A stretch of 64,000 nt of DNA from Persephonella atlantica (GTDB lineage: Bacteria > Aquificota > Aquificia > Aquificales > Hydrogenothermaceae): positions 620,001 through 684,000 of the forward strand of contig NZ_JAACYA010000002.1 in the NCBI RefSeq assembly GCF_016617615.1. The letters run 5' to 3'. The notes below the pieces were generated by a model. It was given only the letters and a program-made list of their open reading frames with translations. It was not told the origin of the DNA and made no database searches. The stretch's first letter is position 1. Every line of letters starts with the position of its first letter. This document shows, in pieces, positions 50,800-62,205 of the stretch. The position numbers and the translations under genes were made by a program.

Positions 50800-51156
50800 C
50801 TACCTCTGGGCAAGGGCTGATTTTGCAGTTTCTGCAAGCTTTGTGAAACCTTCAGGGTCTGTTACTGCTATATCGGCAAGCATCTTTCTGTTAAGGTCTA
50901 TTCCCGCAAGTTTCAATCCGTGGATAAACTGGCTGTAAGAAAGACCGTTAAGCCTTGCTGCAGCATTGATTCTTGTTATCCACAGCTTTCTGAAATCTCT
51001 CTTTCTCAGTCTTCTGTCTCTGTATTCGTACTGAAGAGACCTTATAACCTGTTCTTTTGCCCTTCTGTAAGAACGGTGCTTTGCTCCATAATAGCCTTTT
51101 GCAAGTTTTAAAATCTTTTTCTTGTGTTTTTTAGATGATGGTCCTTTTACTCTCAT
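50800..51156 (-). CDS. rplT: 50S ribosomal protein L20
   Basis: 118 residues, standard length. [52 protein letters not shown] is the conserved core. The order rpmI-rplT-pheS-pheT is conserved in many bacteria. L20 is the usual autoregulator of this operon; no leader consensus was identified. Confidence 0.98.
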   Translation of the reverse strand: MRVKGPSSKKHKKKILKLAKGYYGAKHRSYRRAKEQVIRSLQYEYRDRRLRKRDFRKLWITRINAAARLNGLSYSQFIHGLKLAGIDLNRKMLADIAVTDPEGFTKLAETAKSALAQR

Positions 51157-51170
51157 TTATCTTTCCTCCT

Positions 51171-51377
51171 TTATACGTCGTTTGGAATTAATGCGGCAAC
51201 CTTTGCCTTAAGGTTGTCAGGAACATACTTTGCTTTTCTGCTCTGTCTTTTTCTTTTGCTGGATTTTTTTGTGTTGTAGTGGGATACACCCCCTTTCCAG
51301 TATTTTATCTTCCCTTTTGCAGTAACTTTAAATCTCTTTGCTGCCGTTTTGTTTGTTTTCATCTTTACTTTTGCCAT
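51171..51377 (-). CDS. rpmI: 50S ribosomal protein L35
   Basis: 68 residues; [44 protein letters not shown] is typical of L35. AGGAGG precedes the ATG. infC, often the first gene of this operon, is not here; upstream lies rdgB in the same direction. Confidence 0.97.
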   Translation of the reverse strand: MAKVKMKTNKTAAKRFKVTAKGKIKYWKGGVSHYNTKKSSKRKRQSRKAKYVPDNLKAKVAALIPNDV

Positions 51378-51460
51378 AATAGTTCAAACCTCCTTTTTTA
51401 ATAGCAGGAAAATTTAGGAAATAGACTTTATAGTATAAAAAGTTTTTGAAAAATAATCAA

Positions 51461-52087
51461 TTAGATTTCAAAGGACAGTTTCTGAAGGATTTTTACCAGT
51501 TTTCTGACTGCCTTTCCCCTGTGGGATATTCTGTTTTTTTCTTCTGGCTCAAGCTGTGCCATTGTTTTGCTGTAACCTTCTGGAATAAAAATAGGGTCAT
51601 AACCAAACCCTCTGTCACCTTCAGGCTTTTCAGATATCGTCCCATAACAGTAACCTTCAGTCCATATACCTGAACTTTCTGGGCTGTAAAACACAACAAC
51701 GCTTACAAATCTCGCCTTTCTGTTCCTTTTGTTCTTTAGCAGTCTAAGAAGTTTATTAATGTTTGCCCTGTCTTTATCTTCCTTAATCTCTTCTTTTCCT
51801 CCAAAATCTATACTGTAAAATCTTGCTGAATAAACTCCCGGATATCCGCCTAAAGCCTCTACTTCAAGACCTGCATCCTCTGCAATAACAGGTATTCTGT
51901 AAAAATCACCGTATCTTTTTGCCTTTTTAATAGCATTCTCAAGGAATGTTTCCCTGTCCTCTTCAACAGTTATTTTTTCCTTCATATCCTCAAGGGAAAG
52001 GACATCTATTCCATACTGGGAAAAAATCTGTCTGAACTCCCTCAACTTTCCTCTGTTGGTTGTTGCCACAAGGATTTTATTCAACAC
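51461..52087 (-). CDS. rdgB: XTP/dITP pyrophosphatase (Ham1/RdgB)
   Basis: 208 residues. [53 protein letters not shown] and [11 protein letters not shown] are the four family motifs. It removes non-canonical purine triphosphates. It overlaps ruvC by eleven bases. Confidence 0.95.
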   Translation of the reverse strand: MLNKILVATTNRGKLREFRQIFSQYGIDVLSLEDMKEKITVEEDRETFLENAIKKAKRYGDFYRIPVIAEDAGLEVEALGGYPGVYSARFYSIDFGGKEEIKEDKDRANINKLLRLLKNKRNRKARFVSVVVFYSPESSGIWTEGYCYGTISEKPEGDRGFGYDPIFIPEGYSKTMAQLEPEEKNRISHRGKAVRKLVKILQKLSFEI

Positions 52088-52544
52088 TTATCCTCCTTGA
52101 AAGAAGATGACAGAATGCAACAGCGATAGCATCTGCCTCATCGTGGTTTTCCGGTTTTACATTCAGCAGTTTTTCCACCATCATCAGAACTTCATTTTTT
52201 CCAGACCATCCATATCCTGTTATAGAGTTTTTTACTTTCTGCGGTGTGTATTCGTACAGAGGAATACTGTTTATAGAGGAAAGAAGAAGAACAACCCCTC
52301 TGACCTCTCCTAATCTCAGGAGAGATTGGGGATTTTTACCATAAAATGCAGATTCTAAAGCTATCTCCTCTGGAGAAAAGACCTGTATAACTTCCTGTAA
52401 ACCGCTGAAAATCCTGCCTAAGTTTTCAGGCCTTTTTCTGGACTTTATACTGCCGTAAGTGATTACTCTGTATCTGTTTCCTCTTCCCTCAAGAATACTG
52501 TACCCGGTACAGTAGTTCCCCGGGTCTATTCCTAAAACTTTCAT
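52077..52544 (-). CDS. ruvC: Holliday junction resolvase RuvC
   Basis: 155 residues. [15 protein letters not shown] (Asp7), [14 protein letters not shown] (Glu) and [14 protein letters not shown] (two Asp) give the RNase-H-like active site. It acts with RuvAB, which are not in this window. It abuts yebC. Confidence 0.96.
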   Translation of the reverse strand: MKVLGIDPGNYCTGYSILEGRGNRYRVITYGSIKSRKRPENLGRIFSGLQEVIQVFSPEEIALESAFYGKNPQSLLRLGEVRGVVLLLSSINSIPLYEYTPQKVKNSITGYGWSGKNEVLMMVEKLLNVKPENHDEADAIAVAFCHLLSRRISVE

Positions 52545-53296
52545 CAGGCAAGCTGTTTCATCATCTCTTCTGACATCTCAAAGTTTGAGTAAACCTTCTG
52601 AACGTCATCGCTGTCTTCAAGTGCATCAAGGAGCTTTATCAGCTTCTGGGCTGTTTCTGCATCCTTTATTTCAACAGTTGTTGTAGGCAGTCTTGTCAGT
52701 TCTGCTTTTTCTATTTTTACCCCTTCCTTTTCCAGTGCTTCTTTTACTGCATACAGGTCTTTAGGGTCTGTTTTTATTTCGTAATATGTATCATCTTCTG
52801 TATTAATATCTTCTGCTCCTGCCTCTATTGCCTTCTCAAATATCTCTTCTTCAGAGATACTGTCCTTTGGAACAGTTATAATACCCTTCTCTTCGAAGAG
52901 AAAAGAGACACATCCTGAAGAGCCTAAATTTCCTCCATGCTTTGTAAACAGATGTCTCACCTCTGATGTTGTCCTGTTCCTGTTGTCTGTAAGACACTCA
53001 ACAATTATTGCAACTCCTTCTGGTCCATAGCCTTCATAGACAACCTCTTCGTAGTTTACACCTTCAAGCTCACCTGTTCCCCTTTTTATAGCCCTTTCTA
53101 TGTTTTCAATGGGCATATTTGCTTTTTTTGCTTTTTCTATAGCAATTCTCAGCCTCGGATTAAATTCAGGGTCTCCACCACCCTGTTTTGCAGCAACGGT
53201 AATCTCCCTGAGGAGCTTAGTAAAAAGCTGTCCTCTTTTTGCATCCATTTTTGCCTTTTTGTGCCTTATGTTATGCCATTTACTGTGTCCTGCCAT
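52544..53296 (-). CDS. yebC: YebC/TACO1-family protein
   Basis: 250 residues starting [32 protein letters not shown], the exact family signature, with [10 protein letters not shown] in domain 2. The family helps ribosomes through polyproline stretches and was long annotated as a transcription regulator. The yebC-ruvC order is conserved. Confidence 0.96.
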   Translation of the reverse strand: MAGHSKWHNIRHKKAKMDAKRGQLFTKLLREITVAAKQGGGDPEFNPRLRIAIEKAKKANMPIENIERAIKRGTGELEGVNYEEVVYEGYGPEGVAIIVECLTDNRNRTTSEVRHLFTKHGGNLGSSGCVSFLFEEKGIITVPKDSISEEEIFEKAIEAGAEDINTEDDTYYEIKTDPKDLYAVKEALEKEGVKIEKAELTRLPTTTVEIKDAETAQKLIKLLDALEDSDDVQKVYSNFEMSEEMMKQLA

Positions 53297-53374
53297 CTAA
53301 AAAACCTCCAGATTACTTTATTTTTTAACGCAAATTTATCACTTTAAAGGAAAAATTCAATATATTATATAATA

Positions 53375-54010
53375 ATGCACAGAATTAGAGAGTTATTTTA
53401 TCTACTTAGCAGATTTTATGACTGTAAGGAATGGTGGCCTGTTCACGAAAACACAGACCCGTTCCTTGAGATTTCTATTGGAGCAATCCTGACGCAGAAC
53501 ACAAACTGGAAAAATGTAGAAAGGGCAGTAAACAATCTCATAAAAGAAGGTCTGCTAAACTGGGAAAAGTTAGATACTGTCAGGATAGAAAAACTGAAGG
53601 AATGTATCAGACCGGCAGGATTTTATAATCAAAAGGCTACTTACATAAAGAGCTTTGTAAGGGCAGTAAAAGATTTACCTGCAGAAAATATAACAAGGGA
53701 TTTTTTACTCTCCATAAAAGGAATAGGTGAAGAGACTGCAGACAGCATCCTGCTGTATGGTCTGGGAAGACCGTATTTTGTTGTTGATGCATACACAAAA
53801 AGGCTTTTCTACAGAATCGGTATCATAAAAAAGCAGAATTTATCTTACAGAAAAGTCCAGGAAATGGTTATGGAAGTTTTCTCTGCTGACGTTCATACAT
53901 ACAGGTTATTTCACGCCTTGATTGTTGAACACTGCAAAGAATACTGCAGGAAAAAACCTAACTGCACAGAATGTCCAATCAGAAATATATGCAGGCAAAA
54001 TTTGAAATAA
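53375..54010 (+). CDS. Endonuclease III-related DNA glycosylase (MagIII/COG2231-like)
   Basis: 211 residues. WWPVHENTDPFLEISIGAILTQNTNWKNVE and CIRPAGFYNQKATYIK mark the COG2231 branch that includes Helicobacter MagIII. The helix-hairpin-helix IKGIGEETADSILLY has Glu where endonuclease III has the lyase lysine; VVDAYTKRL keeps the catalytic Asp. Four cysteines (CKEYCRKKPNCTECPIRNIC region) hold a 4Fe-4S cluster. It probably removes alkylated purines. A TATAAT (53368-53373) almost touches the ATG, so the start or promoter placement is odd. Confidence 0.85.
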   Translation: MHRIRELFYLLSRFYDCKEWWPVHENTDPFLEISIGAILTQNTNWKNVERAVNNLIKEGLLNWEKLDTVRIEKLKECIRPAGFYNQKATYIKSFVRAVKDLPAENITRDFLLSIKGIGEETADSILLYGLGRPYFVVDAYTKRLFYRIGIIKKQNLSYRKVQEMVMEVFSADVHTYRLFHALIVEHCKEYCRKKPNCTECPIRNICRQNLK

Positions 54011-54032
54011 ACAAACTAAAGGATATAATTTA

Positions 54033-54665
54033 TTGAAAAACTCTCAGGTGGTGGATTTGGAAGAAAGCCTTATATACTCTGAAAAGGGATACAGGTTCTG
54101 GTTTAGAGTAAGACCTGTTTTTAAAAAATTACTGAGAGTTGAGGTTTCAGGAACAGAAAATATACCAGAGAAAGGAGGATGTATAATAGCATCAAACCAC
54201 AGAAGCAATCTTGACCCATTTGTTCTTAATGTTATATCCCCAAGGCCAATACTGTTTATGGCAAAAGAAGAATTATTTAAAATACCAGTTTTAAGCTGGC
54301 TCATAAAAAAAGCAGGAGCATTTCCTGTAAAAAGAAACGGTAGAGACATAAAGGCTATGAAAAAAGCCCTCACACTTCTCAAAGAAGGCTACTGCATAGG
54401 CATATTTCCGGAAGGTGGAAGAGCAAAACCAAAGGAGTTTAAAAATCCTCAGAGTGGAGTAGGGCTTCTTGTTTCAAAAACAGAAGCTCCTGTCATACCG
54501 GTAAGGATTGAAGGAACAGATGATGTGTATCCTGTCGGTTCAAAATTTCCCAAAGTGGGAAAGTCAATAATAACAGTTAGAATCGGTTCTCCCATCGAAA
54601 TAGACAGAACAGCAGACTACAGAGAAATATCAAAGGAAATAATGGAAAGGATAAAAAAACTGTAG
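54033..54665 (+). CDS. plsC: 1-acyl-sn-glycerol-3-phosphate acyltransferase
   Basis: 210 residues. IIASNHRSNLDPFVL (H-x4-D), PVKRNGRDIKAM and IGIFPEGGRAKPKEFKNPQSGVGLLV (FPEG) are the acyltransferase motifs. The start is TTG 54033 or a GTG at 54048/54051; no clear ribosome site decides. It makes phosphatidic acid at the membrane. ispH follows by nine bases. Confidence 0.9.
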   Translation: MKNSQVVDLEESLIYSEKGYRFWFRVRPVFKKLLRVEVSGTENIPEKGGCIIASNHRSNLDPFVLNVISPRPILFMAKEELFKIPVLSWLIKKAGAFPVKRNGRDIKAMKKALTLLKEGYCIGIFPEGGRAKPKEFKNPQSGVGLLVSKTEAPVIPVRIEGTDDVYPVGSKFPKVGKSIITVRIGSPIEIDRTADYREISKEIMERIKKL

Positions 54666-54674
54666 GAGGAAATT

Positions 54675-55535
54675 ATGGCTGAGATAAAAGTTGCCCAGTC
54701 TGCAGGTTTCTGCTTTGGGGTAAAGATTGCTGTTGATTCTGCTATTGGTGCAGGCAAAAAATACGGGAAAGCTTACACAAATGGTCCCATAATACACAAT
54801 AAACAGGTAGTTCAGTTTCTTGAAAAGCTGAACGTGAAAGAGCTTCAATCTTACAGTCAGCTTCAGGAGGGTGATACTGTCCTGATAAGGTCCCACGGCG
54901 TACCGCCCAAAACAGAGAGAATGCTTCAGGAAAAAGGTGTAAATATTATAGATGCAACATGTCCTTTCGTGAAAAAGGTTCACGAAAAAGTAAGACAGCT
55001 TGTGGAAGAAGGTTACTACGTAATCATAATAGGAGAAGAAGGTCACCCGGAAGTAATTGGTATACTGGGGCATTTAGAAGAGTCTGGTGGAAAAGGGATT
55101 GTCGTAGAAAACATGGAAGACCTTATAAAGAAATTCCCCAAAAGAAACAAAGTAGGCATTGTTGCCCAGACCACTCAAAATGAAGAGTTTTTTGAAGAGG
55201 CTGTAGGATACATAGCTTCAAACGTAGAAGAACTGAAGGTTTTTAACACAATATGTGATGCAACATCCGTTAGACAGGAAGAGGTTAAAAGACTGGCAAA
55301 AGAGGTTGACCTGATGATTATCATCGGAGGAAAACACAGCGGAAACACAAGAAGACTTGCCCAGATATCAAAAGCAATCAATCCAGAAACGTACCACGTA
55401 GAAAAGGCAGAGGAACTTGAAAAAAAATGGTTTGAAGGAAAAGAAAGAATAGGCGTATCAGCGGGAGCATCAACTCCAGACTGGATAATAAAAGAGGTTG
55501 TTCAGAAAATTAAAGAATTTACGAAAGATAGTTAA
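54675..55535 (+). CDS. ispH: 4-hydroxy-3-methylbut-2-enyl diphosphate reductase
   Basis: 286 residues. The three cluster cysteines are in SAGFCFGVKIAVD, IDATCPFVKKVHEK and NTICDATSVRQEE; RSHGVPPK and SAGASTPDWIIKEV complete the signature. Last step of the MEP isoprenoid pathway. TAGGAGGAAATT precedes the ATG. Confidence 0.97.
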   Translation: MAEIKVAQSAGFCFGVKIAVDSAIGAGKKYGKAYTNGPIIHNKQVVQFLEKLNVKELQSYSQLQEGDTVLIRSHGVPPKTERMLQEKGVNIIDATCPFVKKVHEKVRQLVEEGYYVIIIGEEGHPEVIGILGHLEESGGKGIVVENMEDLIKKFPKRNKVGIVAQTTQNEEFFEEAVGYIASNVEELKVFNTICDATSVRQEEVKRLAKEVDLMIIIGGKHSGNTRRLAQISKAINPETYHVEKAEELEKKWFEGKERIGVSAGASTPDWIIKEVVQKIKEFTKDS

Positions 55536-55561
55536 ATAAAGATTCCAGTCTGGAGAAAGTA

Positions 55562-56617
55562 GTGGATGAAAGGGTAAATATTGTTGTTGATGCTTTCAAA
55601 ACAACAATAGAAAATGTAAATATATTCGCCGTTATTATCGTCATACTTATTTTTGTCCTTATAGGATTTTTCCTCGTATTCTGGGAAAAGTTTGAAGAGT
55701 TTTTATCCAAAAGATACCTGAAAAAGCTGTTCTACAGAAATGGAGAAAATTATGGTCTTACAAAAAGAGAACTGGACATACTGTGGGAGTACTCACACAA
55801 AATAAGCAAGGATCCATTTCTTGTTCTTGAATATAAATCCCCATTTGAAAAAGTAGTACACGCATACGTTCAGGAAAACCCCAGGTACGATGAGAATCTC
55901 GTAAAAAGTATGAGAAAAAAATTAGGTTTTGACAGAATACCTTCCTTTATGCCCCTTATTTCAACAAAAGATATAGAGCTTTTCCAGACAGGTAACCTTA
56001 TTTACGAAAACAGGATTTTTCCTGTTGCCCTATACGACAAAGATGAAAGATACATGTACTGGTATCTGATAGACAAAAAACCTCCCTTCCCCTTTGATGT
56101 GGGAGACACAGTAAAAATCAGGTTCACGAGAGAAGATGACGCCGTTTACATAATAGAAGGAAAAATAAATGAGATTTACCAGGAAGACGGAAAGTACATA
56201 ATTAAAATTCCCCATACATTCAGATTTATCCAGATACAGAGAAGAAGAGACTTCCGTCTAAAGGCTAAAATACCTTTAGAATTAACCACCTACACAAAAG
56301 ATGGAAAACAGGTAAAAATGGAGATAGAAACTACCGATATTAGTATTGATGGAGTGGGGTTCTGTATCCCGGTTTTAAAAGCAAAGGATTTGAAAATGGA
56401 CATAGGAACAGTATTTTCTGTAAAACTCAAGTTTGAAGAGAGGGAAATTGAGTCACAGGCAATAGTTAAAAACGTGAGAGAGATAGGGAAAAATGTTTGC
56501 TACGGCAGTGAATTTAAGGATATTAGCAATGATGACAAAAACTTTCTGATTAAATTCATCCATACAGAGCAGCAGAAACTACTGAAGGAGTATAAAAGGC
56601 TAAAAATTATTGAATAG
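55562..56617 (+). CDS. Membrane-anchored PilZ-domain protein (YcgR-like, flagellar)
   Basis: 351 residues from GTG 55562 (GGAG before). One membrane helix (FAVIIVILIFVLIGFFLVFW, about 22-41) is followed by a helical segment, a YcgR-N-like beta region (FDVGDTVKIRFTRE) and a PilZ domain with QRRRDFRLKAKIPLEL and TTDISIDGVGF, the cyclic di-GMP RxxxR and D-x-S-x2-G motifs. It is eleven bases before motA, suggesting control of the flagellar stator. Confidence 0.85.
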   Translation: MDERVNIVVDAFKTTIENVNIFAVIIVILIFVLIGFFLVFWEKFEEFLSKRYLKKLFYRNGENYGLTKRELDILWEYSHKISKDPFLVLEYKSPFEKVVHAYVQENPRYDENLVKSMRKKLGFDRIPSFMPLISTKDIELFQTGNLIYENRIFPVALYDKDERYMYWYLIDKKPPFPFDVGDTVKIRFTREDDAVYIIEGKINEIYQEDGKYIIKIPHTFRFIQIQRRRDFRLKAKIPLELTTYTKDGKQVKMEIETTDISIDGVGFCIPVLKAKDLKMDIGTVFSVKLKFEEREIESQAIVKNVREIGKNVCYGSEFKDISNDDKNFLIKFIHTEQQKLLKEYKRLKIIE

Positions 56618-56628
56618 AGAGGAATAAA

Positions 56629-57393
56629 TTGGACATAGGAACAGTTGTTGGTATAGTAGGGGCTTTCTTACTTTTAACTGTATCTATAGCTCTTGGTGGC
56701 AGTCCTTTAGCATTTGTTAATATACCTTCTATACTTATTGTTGTGGGAGGAGGATTTGCCGCTACGCTTACATCTTATCCCCTGAAAGAGATGCTAAATG
56801 GAGTAAAGGCAATAGGCAAAGCCTTCAAATCGGGTCTTCCAGATCCTGTCGAACATATAGACTTTCTGGTAGATGTAGTTAATAAAGCAAGAAAAAACGG
56901 AATCCTTGCCCTTGAGTCGGATATAGACAGCTTTTATGAAAAGGATCCATTTTTTGGAGACATTATGAGGATGCTTATTGACGGACAGGATATTGAGGAA
57001 ATAAAAAGTAACGCAGACACAGCTCTTATGAAGATAGACCAGGATTTGTCTACCGAAGTGTCTGTATGGGAAGCTCTTGGAGAACTGTTCCCTGCATTCG
57101 GGATGATAGGAACATTGATTGGACTGATACAGATGCTCCAGAACCTGAACGACCCATCAGCCCTTGGTCCAGGTATGGCTGTTGCTATGATTACTACCCT
57201 CTACGGTGCTGTTCTTGCAAACGCCCTCTGTGTTCCTGTTTCTAAAAAACTGAAATACTACAAAGATTTATCTCTTCTGCTGAAGGAAAGTTACATACTC
57301 ACTGTCGAAGCAATAAACAGCGGAACAAACCCTAATGTGCTGAGAGGAAAACTTATGTCCCTTTTAGGCGTTAAAGCAGGAGAAGAAGGATAA
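56629..57393 (+). CDS. motA: Flagellar stator subunit MotA
   Basis: 254 residues from TTG 56629 (GAGAGG before). Four membrane segments; ALGELFPAFGMIGTLIGLIQML and MAVAMITTLYGAVLANALCVPVSKKL are the conserved third and fourth helices, and the cytoplasmic loop has RKNGILALESDID. It couples ion flow to rotation with MotB. The stop overlaps the start of the first motB. Confidence 0.94.
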   Translation: MDIGTVVGIVGAFLLLTVSIALGGSPLAFVNIPSILIVVGGGFAATLTSYPLKEMLNGVKAIGKAFKSGLPDPVEHIDFLVDVVNKARKNGILALESDIDSFYEKDPFFGDIMRMLIDGQDIEEIKSNADTALMKIDQDLSTEVSVWEALGELFPAFGMIGTLIGLIQMLQNLNDPSALGPGMAVAMITTLYGAVLANALCVPVSKKLKYYKDLSLLLKESYILTVEAINSGTNPNVLRGKLMSLLGVKAGEEG

Positions 57394-58091
57394 TGCCCCG
57401 TAAAAAAAAAGAAGAATGCAAAAAGATGCCAGGATGGCTTATAAGCTTTGGAGACCTCATGTCTCTCCTGCTTACATTCTTCATTCTGCTGTTTTCCATG
57501 GGAACAATATCCCTTGAAAAATTTCATATGGTGATAAAAGGAGTTACCGAATCACTGGGGGGAAGGAAGATATACCTTGAACAGAAATTATTAAATCAGT
57601 CTAACGTTCCACTGGAATTTCCCGATATGTACCCAAAGATTAAGAGAAAGAAAAAGCTCCTCAGGTCTCTATCAGAAATACAGAACAGACTTCAAAAGGA
57701 AGGAATAGAGGCAGAGATTATCCAGCACGGCAGTATCATAAGATTCAGACTGAATACAGATAGATTTTTCCCCCCGGGAAGTGCAACACCGTATCCTCAG
57801 GCTATACCACTGATATTTGATATATGTAGAAAGATGAAAGAGGCAAGATTTACCGTCATCATTGAAGGACATACAGACAACACACCAATAAGAAGCGGCA
57901 GATTTCGCTCAAATCTGGAACTGTCTGCAGAAAGGGCTCTGTCTGTCCTAAAGATGTTCCTCCAGTGTGGCTATCCAGAAAATCTGCTTGCGGCAAGAGG
58001 ATATGGACCTTACAGACCGATAGCTCCAAATGACACACCAGAAAATAGAGCAAAAAACAGAAGAGTTGAGTTCGTTATTGACGCATCATAG
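57393..58091 (+). CDS. MotB-family stator protein 1
   Basis: 232 residues. The single membrane helix PGWLISFGDLMSLLLTFFILLFSMG carries the ion-binding Asp in GDLMSLL. The C-terminal OmpA-like domain (IEGHTDNTPIRSGRFRSNLELSAERALSVLKMFLQCGYPENLLAARGYGPYRPI) binds peptidoglycan. A second MotB follows at once. Confidence 0.92.
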   Translation: MPRKKKEECKKMPGWLISFGDLMSLLLTFFILLFSMGTISLEKFHMVIKGVTESLGGRKIYLEQKLLNQSNVPLEFPDMYPKIKRKKKLLRSLSEIQNRLQKEGIEAEIIQHGSIIRFRLNTDRFFPPGSATPYPQAIPLIFDICRKMKEARFTVIIEGHTDNTPIRSGRFRSNLELSAERALSVLKMFLQCGYPENLLAARGYGPYRPIAPNDTPENRAKNRRVEFVIDAS

Positions 58092-58099
58092 GTGAAAAG

Positions 58100-59498
<1,399 letters not shown>

Positions 59499-60092
59499 CT
59501 ATTCCCCTATTTCGTATCTTGTAAATCTTCTAATCTGAATATTTTCTCCAAGTTTTGCAATGTATTCCTTGATAAGATCTTCAACAGTTTTCTTGTCGTC
59601 TTTTATGTAAGGCTGTTCAAGAAGACAGACCTCTTTTAAAAACTTTTCAACTTTACCTTCAGCAATTTTCTCTGCTATATGTTCAGGTTTTCCTTCGGCA
59701 AGTGCCGCTTCTCTTGCTATTTCTCCTTCCTTTTCAATAACCTCTTTTGGAACAGTATCTCTGCTCACATACTGTGGTCTCATTGCAGCAATCTGAAGGG
59801 CAAGTTCGTTTGCAAGCTCTTTAAATGTTTCATTCCTTGCAACAAAATCCGTTTCACAGTTCAGCTCAAGTAAAACTCCAACTCTTCCCCCTGCATGTAT
59901 GTAAGCATGAATTAGCCCTTCTTTTGTCTCTCTACCTGCTTTCTTTGCAGCCTTTGCAATACCTCTTTTTCTGAGGAGTTCAACAGCCTCTTCAAGATTA
60001 CCGTTTGTTTCTTCCAGTGCTTTTTTACACTCAAGTACTCCAGCACCTGTCATTTCCCTTAATGTTTTAACAAGTTTTGCATCTACAGCCAT
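59499..60092 (-). CDS. tsf: Elongation factor Ts
   Basis: 197 residues, the short form also found in Thermus. [38 protein letters not shown] is the UBA-like N-terminus and [18 protein letters not shown] contacts EF-Tu. It overlaps the stop of rpsB. Confidence 0.97.
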   Translation of the reverse strand: MAVDAKLVKTLREMTGAGVLECKKALEETNGNLEEAVELLRKRGIAKAAKKAGRETKEGLIHAYIHAGGRVGVLLELNCETDFVARNETFKELANELALQIAAMRPQYVSRDTVPKEVIEKEGEIAREAALAEGKPEHIAEKIAEGKVEKFLKEVCLLEQPYIKDDKKTVEDLIKEYIAKLGENIQIRRFTRYEIGE

Positions 60093-60994
60093 TATTTCAA
60101 CTCCTCCTTTGCTTCTTCTATTTCTTCAGGAAGTTCTTCTTTTACTTCTTTATCAACAGCTTTTTCCAGAGCTTCTTCTTTTTCTGGAGCATTTGCACCA
60201 TGTATTCCAGATTCAACAATTCCCACTTCAGCAACTCCCTCTTCCTGAGCCTTCTTCATCAGTTCAGCTTCAACACTTTCTGTTTCAATCTCTGCCCCAA
60301 CGCTTTCCCTTATAGACTTTCCTTCTAATACTGCATCTGCAATCTTTGTTGTAATCAGATTTATTGCCTTGATAGCATCGTCATTACCTGGAATTGGATA
60401 ATCAATAACATCTGGATCACAGTTTGTATCAGCAATAGCAACAACAGGTATGCCCAGTTTTTTTGCCTCCCTTACAGCAAGCTCTTCCCTTACAGTATCA
60501 ACAACATAGAGAATATCCGGAATCTTCTCCATATCCTTTATTCCACCCAGTATCTTCTCTAATTTCTCTTTTTTCTTTTTCAGCTTTACGACCTCTTTTT
60601 TGGGAAGGATCTCAAATGCACCTTCTGCCTCCATTCTCTCTAACTTTTTCAGTTTGTCAATAGATTTTCTAACTGTGTAGAAGTTTGTCAGGAGTCCTCC
60701 AGGCCACCTCTCATTGATGTAGAAAGCTCCACACCTTTCAGCCTGTTCTTTAATAATGTCCTGTGCCTGTTTTTTCGTTCCAACGAACAGAATGGATGCA
60801 CCATTTGCAACCTCGTCTCTCACAAATTCCCATGCTGTTTTAAACAGAGGAATGGTCTTCGCAAGGTCAACAATATGAATCCCATTTCTCTTTGTGAAGA
60901 TGTAGGGAGCCATTTTGGGATTCCATCTTCTTGTCTGGTGACCGAAATGAACACCAGCTTCTAACAGCTCTCTCATTGTGATCTCAAAAGACAT
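60092..60994 (-). CDS. rpsB: 30S ribosomal protein S2
   Basis: 300 residues from ATG 60994, with AGGAGG before it; an in-frame start at 61048 lies in the leader. [41 protein letters not shown] and [28 protein letters not shown] are conserved. The last 55 residues are a glutamate-rich extension not present in E. coli S2. Confidence 0.97.
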   Translation of the reverse strand: MSFEITMRELLEAGVHFGHQTRRWNPKMAPYIFTKRNGIHIVDLAKTIPLFKTAWEFVRDEVANGASILFVGTKKQAQDIIKEQAERCGAFYINERWPGGLLTNFYTVRKSIDKLKKLERMEAEGAFEILPKKEVVKLKKKKEKLEKILGGIKDMEKIPDILYVVDTVREELAVREAKKLGIPVVAIADTNCDPDVIDYPIPGNDDAIKAINLITTKIADAVLEGKSIRESVGAEIETESVEAELMKKAQEEGVAEVGIVESGIHGANAPEKEEALEKAVDKEVKEELPEEIEEAKEELK

Positions 60995-60999
60995 AACAC

Positions 61000-61070
61000 T
61001 ACCTCCTAAGGGTTTATTCTTCCGCCTCCCAGTAACCACAAAGGGCAACCCTTTTGCAGCGGGAAGCGTG
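61000..61070 (-). promoter_or_regulatory. Structured leader of rpsB
   Basis: The leader folds into nested stems: CTTCCGC (61019-61025) with GCGGGAAG (61059-61066), and AAAGGG (61040-61045) with CCCTTT (61049-61054). Ribosomal protein leaders of the rpsB-tsf operon are known sites where S2 represses its own synthesis; whether this one fits the published S2 leader consensus was not tested. Confidence 0.5.
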
Positions 61071-61143
61071 TTTATTTGACTAAATTCAAAAACTTAAATA
61101 ATATATCATAACTACCAAAAAATTACCAGTCTGCAGGTTTTGA

Positions 61144-62205
61144 ATGAAAATACTTCTCAGATATCTGTATAAGAAACTGACCATATATCTGCTTGTGATT
61201 GTCCCGTCCTTCACATTTGTTGCCATGCTAATGGAAATAATCGAGATTTTAAGAAAAGTTAAAAAGATAGATTACGGCGATATCTTCCTGTACTCTATTT
61301 TTCAGTCTCCCGAAAAGGTTTACTACATCCTTCCAGTATCTGTTGTTCTGGCATTTTTTCTCCTTGCAAGGGATCTTATAAACTCGCGGGAAATATATCC
61401 TATACTTCTGAACGGTATATCTATAAAAAAAATTGGTCTGTCTCTTTTTATCTTTCCCCTTTTCATATCTGCTGTTCAGATTGCCAACCTTGAGATTGTT
61501 ATTCCCCAGGCAAAGAAAAAGGCAGAGAGTATATACCAGTCTCTGAAAGAAGAGAAAATCTCAGAACCTGTTATAGCATATAACACGTGGGTTACAATGA
61601 ACAAAAAAACATTTGTATACTTCTCTTTTCTTGACCTTTTAAGGAAAAGAGGGAAAGGTATAAAACTGGTTATATTTAGTAAAGACTTCACTCCATCGTT
61701 GATAGTTGAAGGGAAAAGTTTTCAGATAGGAAAGTACATAAAAGTTTTCAGTGGAAAGGTTGTAACGTTAAAGGGTACTGATGAGCTGCATGTAAAGTAT
61801 TTCAAAGAGTTTACATTCCCTGAAAAGATAGACCTGGACAACTTCAGAAAGCTCATAAAGGTAAAAAAACCAATATCTATCAAACAGCTCTACACCTCTG
61901 CAAAGATAGCAGAAGAGTATGGCTATCCTTCTTCTTACTACTGGAGTAAGATGTACTCAAAAGTAGCTACTGTTATAGCTCCGCTGATTCTGAGTTTTTC
62001 GCTTTATCCCCTGATATGGTCAAGGAAAAAATTTAATATAGCTGTTATATCCCTGTTGATCCTGCTTTACTGGTACTCAGCAGCTTTCCTATCATCTCTT
62101 TCTCAGACAGGTGTCATACCATACTACTCTGTTCTTTCTGTTGACTTACTCTTTCTGATATTTGGGTTTTTATTTTTCAGAAAACTTAAGTTCAGTGAGC
62201 TTTAG
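61144..62205 (+). CDS. LptF/LptG-family lipopolysaccharide export permease
   Basis: 353 residues. The YjgP/YjgQ pattern is clear: MKILLRYLYKKLTIYLLVIVPSFTFVAMLMEIIEILRKVKK at the start, ILPVSVVLAFFLLARDLINSREI, a periplasmic beta-jellyroll (about 130-240), and three C-terminal membrane helices. Inner membrane subunit of the Lpt transporter with LptB. F or G cannot be decided. The 3' end overlaps pheA by 14 bases. Confidence 0.88.
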   Translation: MKILLRYLYKKLTIYLLVIVPSFTFVAMLMEIIEILRKVKKIDYGDIFLYSIFQSPEKVYYILPVSVVLAFFLLARDLINSREIYPILLNGISIKKIGLSLFIFPLFISAVQIANLEIVIPQAKKKAESIYQSLKEEKISEPVIAYNTWVTMNKKTFVYFSFLDLLRKRGKGIKLVIFSKDFTPSLIVEGKSFQIGKYIKVFSGKVVTLKGTDELHVKYFKEFTFPEKIDLDNFRKLIKVKKPISIKQLYTSAKIAEEYGYPSSYYWSKMYSKVATVIAPLILSFSLYPLIWSRKKFNIAVISLLILLYWYSAAFLSSLSQTGVIPYYSVLSVDLLFLIFGFLFFRKLKFSEL

